DNA of 10,110 nt from positions 1 to 10,110 of the forward strand of contig JAHIVD010000048.1 of NCBI GenBank assembly GCA_018816815.1. The letters are read 5' to 3'. Shown here piece after piece: positions 6,506-10,110 of the stretch (the stretch's first letter is position 1; each line of letters begins with the position of its first letter). A program made the position numbers and the translations under genes. A model generated the notes under the pieces. The model was not told the DNA's origin and searched no databases. It was given only the letters and a program-made list of their open reading frames with translations. Source of the stretch: Patescibacteria group bacterium. GTDB lineage: Bacteria; Patescibacteriota; Microgenomatia; Daviesbacterales; UBA10151.

Positions 6506-6581
6506 AGTTTATAAGCGGAGCTTGTGAGCTAATCGCTCTAAAGCAGAGCTTTTCAGCTTGCCTACAGCTTGCTGATAAACT
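6506..6581. repeat. Imperfect 76-nt inverted repeat, MITE- or REP-like
   Basis: The left arm AGTTTATAAGCGGAGCTTGT (6506-6525) matches the reverse complement of the right arm ACAGCTTGCTGATAAACT (6564-6581) with a few mismatches and gaps. Inside are the small hairpin GCTCT/AGAGC and a tandem CAGCTTGC. Such a nested cruciform is typical of REP/BIME or small non-autonomous elements. No flanking target-site duplication is obvious. Confidence 0.45.
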
Positions 6582-6611
6582 AACTGATCAATTCTAGCAA
6601 AAAGTTAGTTT
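6577..6611. repeat. 9-bp inverted repeat AAACTAACT/AGTTAGTTT
   Basis: The perfect arms at 6577-6585 and 6603-6611 enclose 17 bases. The left arm overlaps the right arm of the larger inverted repeat at 6564-6581, so the two structures would be mutually exclusive. Confidence 0.45.
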
Positions 6612-6773
6612 GTAAGATAGAGTAATTAGGGAAGACTTGGTAGGAGGATTAAAGGAATTAGAGGAAAAGAAAAGGTGTGAAGCTGTATCACTTGGAGGGT
6701 GTAAATTGGAGTTGCTGAATTATTGTTTTTGAGTAACTTTTGTCTAAAGAATACTTTTATTACCCAAAGAAAT

Positions 6774-7373
6774 TTAGGTATAAATTTTTATCTTGAACTC
6801 CTTGAGCTTCTTCTCAAGATTCTTAGCAGAAGTGAATTGAATTACATTAAAACCTAACTTTTCAGCAGTAATTATATTATTTATGTAATCATCAATAAAT
6901 AAACACTCCTGGGGTTTGACCTGAAGTTTTTTTAGAGTAAGCAGGAATATCCTTTTATTTGGTTTTGTAAATCCTACCTGGAAAGAGTAAATAACATGTT
7001 TAAACAGTTTATGATATGAGTATTTTCTTTCACAGTATTCTACCCATTCTTTACCATGATTTGATAGTAAGATGAGGGTATAATCCTCTTTTTTAAGTTT
7101 TTCTATAATTTCCCGTGTTCCTTTTATTTCAGTAAAGTTTTTCCTGGCTGCATTTTTTAGCTCACCAACAGGAATATCCCATAAGTTTGTTTTAATAACA
7201 GATCTCCAATACTCATCTTCTGTTATTTGTCCAAACATAAACTTCTCAAAACCTTCGTTGTAAAAATATTCACCAGACACCGGGATATCTAATTTTTTTT
7301 CAAAATATTTATGGCTTCCTATAATCCCTTCCAAATAGACATCAGATAGATCAAATATTATTGTAGTAATCAT
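6774..7373 (-). CDS. HAD-superfamily (subfamily IA, YihX-like) phosphatase
   Basis: A 199-residue cytoplasmic hydrolase of the size usual for subfamily IA variant 3. Motif I is IIFDLSDV with nucleophile D8; the +2 acid usual in phosphatases is S10, as in YihX/epoxide-hydrolase-like members, which carry FDLG. Motif II is LLSNH (S104), motif III is GFTKP (K137) and motif IV is LFIDD (D161, D162). A helical cap lies at about 15-85. Relatives dephosphorylate sugar phosphates or nucleotides, and the substrate here is unknown. It starts 11 bases after the nuclease stop, so it is likely cotranscribed. It is not the trehalose-phosphate phosphatase type (OtsB is HAD class IIB, with a different cap), though it could act on a small sugar phosphate. 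No strong ribosome site is visible. Confidence 0.85.
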   Translation of the reverse strand: MITTIIFDLSDVYLEGIIGSHKYFEKKLDIPVSGEYFYNEGFEKFMFGQITEDEYWRSVIKTNLWDIPVGELKNAARKNFTEIKGTREIIEKLKKEDYTLILLSNHGKEWVEYCERKYSYHKLFKHVIYSFQVGFTKPNKRIFLLTLKKLQVKPQECLFIDDYINNIITAEKLGFNVIQFTSAKNLEKKLKEFKIKIYT

Positions 7374-7384
7374 TAGTTATAAAT

Positions 7385-7939
7385 TTATTTTTCATACTCC
7401 GAAACAGCAGCACGGTATTTGCAGAAATCACAATCACTGCCGCTGTCGGGCAACTTATCAGATTTTAGACATTTAATGGCATCTGAAATAGTTCCTTCAA
7501 CCCAGTTGTCATCGCCTTTGTATGGAAGAATTTTAATATCAAACTCCAGTTTAGCGTCAAAAGCTTCTTTGTCCGTATTGCCGTTGCAGTAAACAAAATA
7601 TCCGGTGTCCGAAACTTTAAAACCGTTTTTCCTGAAAAGCCACTGATATATTTCCATCTGTCTTTTATATCCAATCTGCCAGTTCGCGTCCAGTGTTACC
7701 TCCTCCTTTTTTGATGTAGCCTTGTAATCCACAATTATCAGTTTCCCCTTATCATTTATCCAAAGGTCATCCACCCCGCCTGTTACCAGTATATTTGTAT
7801 GGTCAATTTGAAAAGTGATCCCGCCCCTCAGAGAATCTCTCCACTCATCCAGCTTTTCATGAGAGAGTGGGATAGCATCAACTCCGTAATGTTTCATTAG
7901 AGGATGAGCTGTTCCATTGCTTTTCATTCCGAAGTTCAA
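7385..7939 (-). pseudogene. 5'-truncated Cas4/RecB-like PD-(D/E)XK nuclease
   Basis: The 184 codons (from a TTG; ATG at codon 5) encode the core of a PD-(D/E)XK nuclease. Visible motifs are VTGGVDDLW with D57, IIVDYKATSK with D71 and K73, the RecB/Cas4 helix YKRQMEIY with Q94 and Y98, and a C-terminal Cys pair CDFCKYR (C170, C173). Relatives I recall have about 70 more N-terminal residues, including a CPRCFYLD segment whose Cys joins the C-terminal cysteines in an Fe-S cluster. That part is absent here, and similarity begins near SNGTAHPLM. The upstream DNA is a different ORF in another frame, overlapping by 62 bases, so the gene looks fused to foreign sequence. There is no ribosome site before the TTG. 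The catalytic core is intact, so residual function is possible, but a broken gene is more likely. Confidence 0.7.
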
Positions 7940-8063
7940 GATTTGGTTTGAAATGAGGCGAATTTAGATGTTTCAAAAAAGCAACGCCATGATCAGGAAT
8001 TCCCTCATAAGCTTTCCTCCATTCCTTAAAATTTACCTCGTGCTGTTTAAAAAAATATTGCAT
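7878..8063 (-). CDS. 61-residue ORF of unknown function, probable gene fragment
   Basis: The start MQYFFKQHEVNFKEWRKAY and the stretch GIPDHGVAFLKHLNSPHF look like genuine protein. The last 15 or so residues (NEKQWNSSSSNETLRS) read through the nuclease gene in the wrong frame. It is likely the 5' part of a gene cut off by the join to the nuclease at about 7905-7940. The first 16 codons recur at 9648-9601 (MQYFFKQQEENFRERR), with both silent and conservative changes, which supports a real coding start. No known family is recognised. Confidence 0.45.
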   Translation of the reverse strand: MQYFFKQHEVNFKEWRKAYEGIPDHGVAFLKHLNSPHFKPNLELRNEKQWNSSSSNETLRS

Positions 8064-8070
8064 AGGCTTT
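8044..8070. repeat. 27-bp direct repeat, copy A
   Basis: This stretch, which begins TGTTTAAAAAAATATTGCAT, matches 9629-9655 at 26 of 27 positions. On the minus strand it is AAAGC-T followed by the start of the MQYFFKQ reading frame. Similarity continues at a lower level for about 28 more bases into both ORFs. Confidence 0.85.
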
Positions 8071-8091
8071 CTTCATTGTTTACAGCTAATT

Positions 8092-8155
8092 GAAAATAAA
8101 ATTTTCATAAATGCCTCTTTTTGAGGCTAAAAATTGCATCTTAAGTTTTATTTTC
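8092..8155. repeat. Nested inverted repeat at the end of the Schlafen-like gene
   Basis: The outer arms GAAAATAAAA (8092-8101) and TTTTATTTTC (8146-8155) pair perfectly. Inside, GCCTC/GAGGC (8113-8127) closes a TTTTT loop on the plus strand. The outer right arm includes the last codons and stop of the gene. It may terminate or stabilise that transcript, though no T-tract follows directly on the minus strand. Confidence 0.5.
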
Positions 8156-9598
8156 AACCCCCCCTGAAAATAAAGCCGATGGTACTTCTTGTCCAGGTTT
8201 GATGTAGTAAGCTGTCTTTTTCGCCTGGCCTCCAACTTTCTCTAATAAACCTTTTTCAACCCATGACTTCAGTAATCTAGACATTTTTAGAGTATCACTT
8301 ATGCCTGTAATTCTTCTTGCTTCGTTGTTGCTTATACGATAATTCTCGTCTAAGTATTTATTAACAGTATCCCAATACTCTACTCTTTGTAAATTTAAGA
8401 GTATGAGGAAAACAGAGTTGGGTCGGATACTAGACGGTAGATATAACGGGTCGTATAAGTTACTTTCCTTCATTACTTTAAACATACGATCTACGCCTTC
8501 TCCTATATCTAAATTTGGGGCAGATTGGAAACGATTAAGTGTTCTTTGAATAATTGGGTTTCGAGAAAATCTCTCCATTCTTATGTTACCTACAGTAATA
8601 TGGCCTGGATATGTTCCAGGACTTTCAATTTCTATTCTGTCGTCAAAAAATCTAATTTGGATGTCATTTTGGACAGAATAATTCCTATGAATTACTGCGT
8701 TAGTTACAGCTTCCTGGAATGCCCATTCTGGAATTAAAAGGGAAGGTTTAAAAACTCCACCAGATAATTTTGGCGAAGAATTATTAACAACTTCACGAAA
8801 ATAACTAAGCATTTGTTTTATTTGATGTAGCAGAGGACCTTCGATACTAAAAGGTCTACGGACAAAATTGGGTTCTCCGGAATAGGTTGGTTTAACTCCA
8901 TAGTAATGAGAAACCTTAATTCCACATTTACTTTTCAAGGTTACCGAAGGGTTATTGTCGAAAAGCAGAACACCTGCTTTAGTAAATTCAAAATTACCAT
9001 TACGTTTTATTGCCAAGCCATTATCTTTAAGAAATTGCCAATCATCCAAGTTTTCACTTTGAGTGTCCTTTTTATATTGACCCAGCAGATTATTGTCTAG
9101 AGTATCAAAGGACAAAATACCCGAAGCTTCATCTTCAAACTTTATAGCACCCTTTTCGTACTTCAGTCTGATTATCTCTGTAGAGCCTATCTTAATATTT
9201 TGTTTACCCCGTCGAACCAACGTATCACCTCTTTTTAGTGAGTGAACATCGTTACTCTTTTTGATATGTGCCACAATTAAATTGTCTTTCACCTTTTTTG
9301 TATTTGTAATTTTAATTTCAAAATGCGTAAATAACCTTAGTGGAGGGTCAATCTCTTTTTCGATAAGCTTTAAAAATTCTGATACATTATCAGGGTTTTC
9401 ACTAATTCCAATAAGTCGCTCTAAACCATGAGCCTTACTTGGATCCTCCAACCCTATGACAAGATATCCGCCTTCAGTATTGGCAAAGGCAACTACGGTT
9501 TCCAATAATCTGAATGGTTGAACTGCAGCCCTTTTACACTCAAATTGCTGCCATTCCTCCGTCTCTAAAAATAGTTTCAAGATTTCCCGATCAGTCAT
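8141..9598 (-). CDS. Schlafen-like AlbA_2 / HATPase_c_4 protein
   Basis: A 485-residue protein of the COG2865 type, often called a putative transcriptional regulator or ATP-binding protein. The N-terminal AlbA_2 (Schlafen) domain spans about 10-145, with FECKRA (19-24), FANTEGGYLVIGL (38-50) and LVRRGKQN (127-134). A GHKL-type HATPase_c_4 domain follows, with EAVTNAVIHRNY (296-307, N-box), IEIESPGTYPG (322-332), RNPII (346-350) and GEGVDRM (366-372). The C-terminus (about 405-465) looks like a winged helix. Members bind nucleic acid and ATP, and some occur in defence islands; none of this is proved here. The length is normal and no motif is missing. The ATG overlaps the TGA of a 17-codon ORF (ATGA), so it may be translationally coupled. 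It is flanked by 27-bp direct repeats, which suggests insertion as a cassette. Confidence 0.88.
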   Translation of the reverse strand: MTDREILKLFLETEEWQQFECKRAAVQPFRLLETVVAFANTEGGYLVIGLEDPSKAHGLERLIGISENPDNVSEFLKLIEKEIDPPLRLFTHFEIKITNTKKVKDNLIVAHIKKSNDVHSLKRGDTLVRRGKQNIKIGSTEIIRLKYEKGAIKFEDEASGILSFDTLDNNLLGQYKKDTQSENLDDWQFLKDNGLAIKRNGNFEFTKAGVLLFDNNPSVTLKSKCGIKVSHYYGVKPTYSGEPNFVRRPFSIEGPLLHQIKQMLSYFREVVNNSSPKLSGGVFKPSLLIPEWAFQEAVTNAVIHRNYSVQNDIQIRFFDDRIEIESPGTYPGHITVGNIRMERFSRNPIIQRTLNRFQSAPNLDIGEGVDRMFKVMKESNLYDPLYLPSSIRPNSVFLILLNLQRVEYWDTVNKYLDENYRISNNEARRITGISDTLKMSRLLKSWVEKGLLEKVGGQAKKTAYYIKPGQEVPSALFSGGVENKT

Positions 9599-9648
9599 AA
9601 TCTTCTTTCTCTAAAATTTTCTTCTTGTTGTTTAAAAAAATATTGCAT
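9595..9648 (-). CDS. 17-codon ORF coupled to the Schlafen-like gene
   Basis: ATG at 9648-9646 opens MQYFFKQQEENFRERRL, and its TGA overlaps the ATG of the Schlafen-like gene. It begins 5 bases after the stop of the membrane protein. It repeats the start of the 61-codon ORF at 8063. It is either a leader peptide that delivers ribosomes to the next gene, or the stub of a gene interrupted by that gene's arrival. Too short to assign a function. Confidence 0.4.
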   Translation of the reverse strand: MQYFFKQQEENFRERRL

Positions 9649-9655
9649 ATGCTTT
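9629..9655. repeat. 27-bp direct repeat, copy B
   Basis: Second copy of the repeat at 8044-8070, 1585 bases away, with one mismatch (T for G in GCATATG versus GCATAGG). It begins just behind the stop of the membrane protein gene. The two copies bracket the Schlafen-like gene and its 3' hairpin. Confidence 0.85.
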
Positions 9656-9962
9656 ACCAAACATGAACCACTAGTAATGAAAGTATTAAAGCCCAATTAA
9701 TAACCATAATGATTATTAGGAAAGTTCTTAAGAAAGTTTCATTTTCTTGGAAACATTGCATACTATCTCCCCATGCAACTCTCCGTTCTTGATTAATCAT
9801 CCATAGAATCATTGCTACTTCCAAAAATAGTACTCCACTAATAATTGTGAAAAGAATTTTTTCTGCTAAATTAAGATGAGGTTTACCTAAAGATACGAAG
9901 ATAGCTAAAGCAGTAACTTCTAATCCGGCGATGGTACCAAAGACACTATGCTGCGTTAACAT
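9654..9962 (-). CDS. Small three-helix membrane protein, unknown function
   Basis: 102 residues with three hydrophobic stretches (about 8-26, 36-57 and 78-100) separated by short charged loops (ERRVAWGDSMQCFQENETF between helices 2 and 3). A good ribosome site, AGGAAAGG, sits 3 bases before the ATG, so the start is firm. It begins 22 bases after the stop of the gene to the right and ends 5 bases before the 17-codon ORF, which argues for one transcript with the Schlafen-like gene. I recognise no family. A membrane partner to an ATP-binding Schlafen-like protein would fit a defence-type pair, but that is speculation. Confidence 0.7.
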   Translation of the reverse strand: MLTQHSVFGTIAGLEVTALAIFVSLGKPHLNLAEKILFTIISGVLFLEVAMILWMINQERRVAWGDSMQCFQENETFLRTFLIIIMVINWALILSLLVVHVW

Positions 9963-9984
9963 AACCTTTCCTGACTTGTATCAT

Positions 9985-10110
9985 TTAGTGTCCCAGGGAT
10001 TTAAGCAGGTCAACCTTCTCTTTTAAAAGCGGGTCTTCAATGGTTGTTTCAACAAAGGCTGTTTCTCCTGTCTTGGTATTGGTGACTTTATGGGTAAGAA
10101 CTTTTCCTGC
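9985..10110 (-). CDS. C-terminal end of an unknown protein (partial)
   Basis: An open frame enters from the right edge and stops at TAA (9987-9985), giving the last 41 residues: KVLTHKVTNTKTGETAFVET, then TIEDPLLKEKVDLLKSLGH. It reads as real coding sequence (varied, charged, ending in a helix). The small membrane protein starts 22 bases later with its own strong ribosome site inside the gap. The family cannot be told from this piece. Confidence 0.6.
   Translation of the reverse strand, partial: AGKVLTHKVTNTKTGETAFVETTIEDPLLKEKVDLLKSLGH

Larger units (their letters stand above)
6373..6773. other. Intergenic region rich in inverted repeats
   Basis: I find no convincing gene in these 401 bases. 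The left half (6400-6613) contains stacked inverted repeats listed separately. The right half (6616-6773) is purine-rich on the plus strand and holds one start-less open frame (about 6616-6733, reading EDLVGGLKELEEKK before TGA) that may be chance or a relic. No clear terminator for the HAD gene is visible at the right edge. Confidence 0.6.

Noticed and set aside
6616..6733. Small plus-strand frame reading EDLVGGLKELEEKK
   Set aside because: No ATG and no clear ribosome-site/start pair; only about 40 codons between stops in purine-rich DNA.
8044..9655. Insertion sequence with transposase
   Set aside because: The gene between the repeats is an AlbA_2/HATPase protein with no transposase motif, and the repeats are direct and partly coding rather than terminal inverted repeats.
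1..10110. CRISPR array
   Set aside because: No run of regularly spaced direct repeats is present. The Cas4-like nuclease stands alone and belongs to a non-CRISPR relative.

Overview
The window is AT-rich bacterial DNA. The gene set suggests a Patescibacteria (CPR)-like or other uncultivated lineage: a Cas4-like nuclease of a kind I associate with CPR genomes, a membrane-anchored HtrA-like protease, a sensor-fused trehalose-6-phosphate synthase, KilA-N, and many tightly packed or overlapping genes. This placement is inference from remembered family resemblance, not from a marker gene. Except for a tRNA and a candidate small RNA on the plus strand, all genes lie on the minus strand. The code looks standard: the long genes contain no in-frame TGA.

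Layout from left to right. (1) Positions 1-413 hold a plus-strand tRNA-Gly(UCC) and, opposite and beyond it, a start-less open frame that may be a gene remnant. (2) Positions 414-4081 are a minus-strand trehalose/glycoside operon, transcribed 4081 to 414: a two-membrane-segment sensor-like module fused to an OtsA (GT20) domain, then an 86-residue stump of a GT4 glycosyltransferase coupled by ATGA overlap, then a clan GH-G (GH63/GH37-like) hydrolase whose ATG abuts the stump's stop. No OtsB is visible. (3) Positions 4082-4833 hold a plus-strand candidate small RNA with its own promoter-like sequence and a strong intrinsic terminator, a broken KilA-N gene converging on it, and two related ACACC/GGTGT palindromes. 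(4) Positions 4834-6372 encode a polytopic HtrA-like serine protease with an extra C-terminal domain. (5) Positions 6373-6773 hold no convincing gene but a cluster of inverted repeats of REP or MITE type.

(6) Positions 6774-10110 are a second minus-strand run: the tail of an unknown gene, a three-helix membrane protein, a 17-codon ORF, a Schlafen-like AlbA_2/HATPase_c_4 protein, a 61-codon fragment whose start duplicates the 17-codon ORF, a 5'-truncated Cas4-like PD-(D/E)XK nuclease and a HAD phosphatase. The duplicated gene start (about 27 bp, 26 matches) flanks the Schlafen-like gene, which points to rearrangement or insertion.

The two main functional themes are trehalose/compatible-solute metabolism, possibly gated by a membrane sensor, and an accessory region with nucleic-acid-related genes and several broken ones. 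The most interesting undescribed items are the three-hairpin RNA at about 4190-4281, the repeat-flanked Schlafen-like cassette, and the sensor-OtsA/GT4 stump/hydrolase operon.
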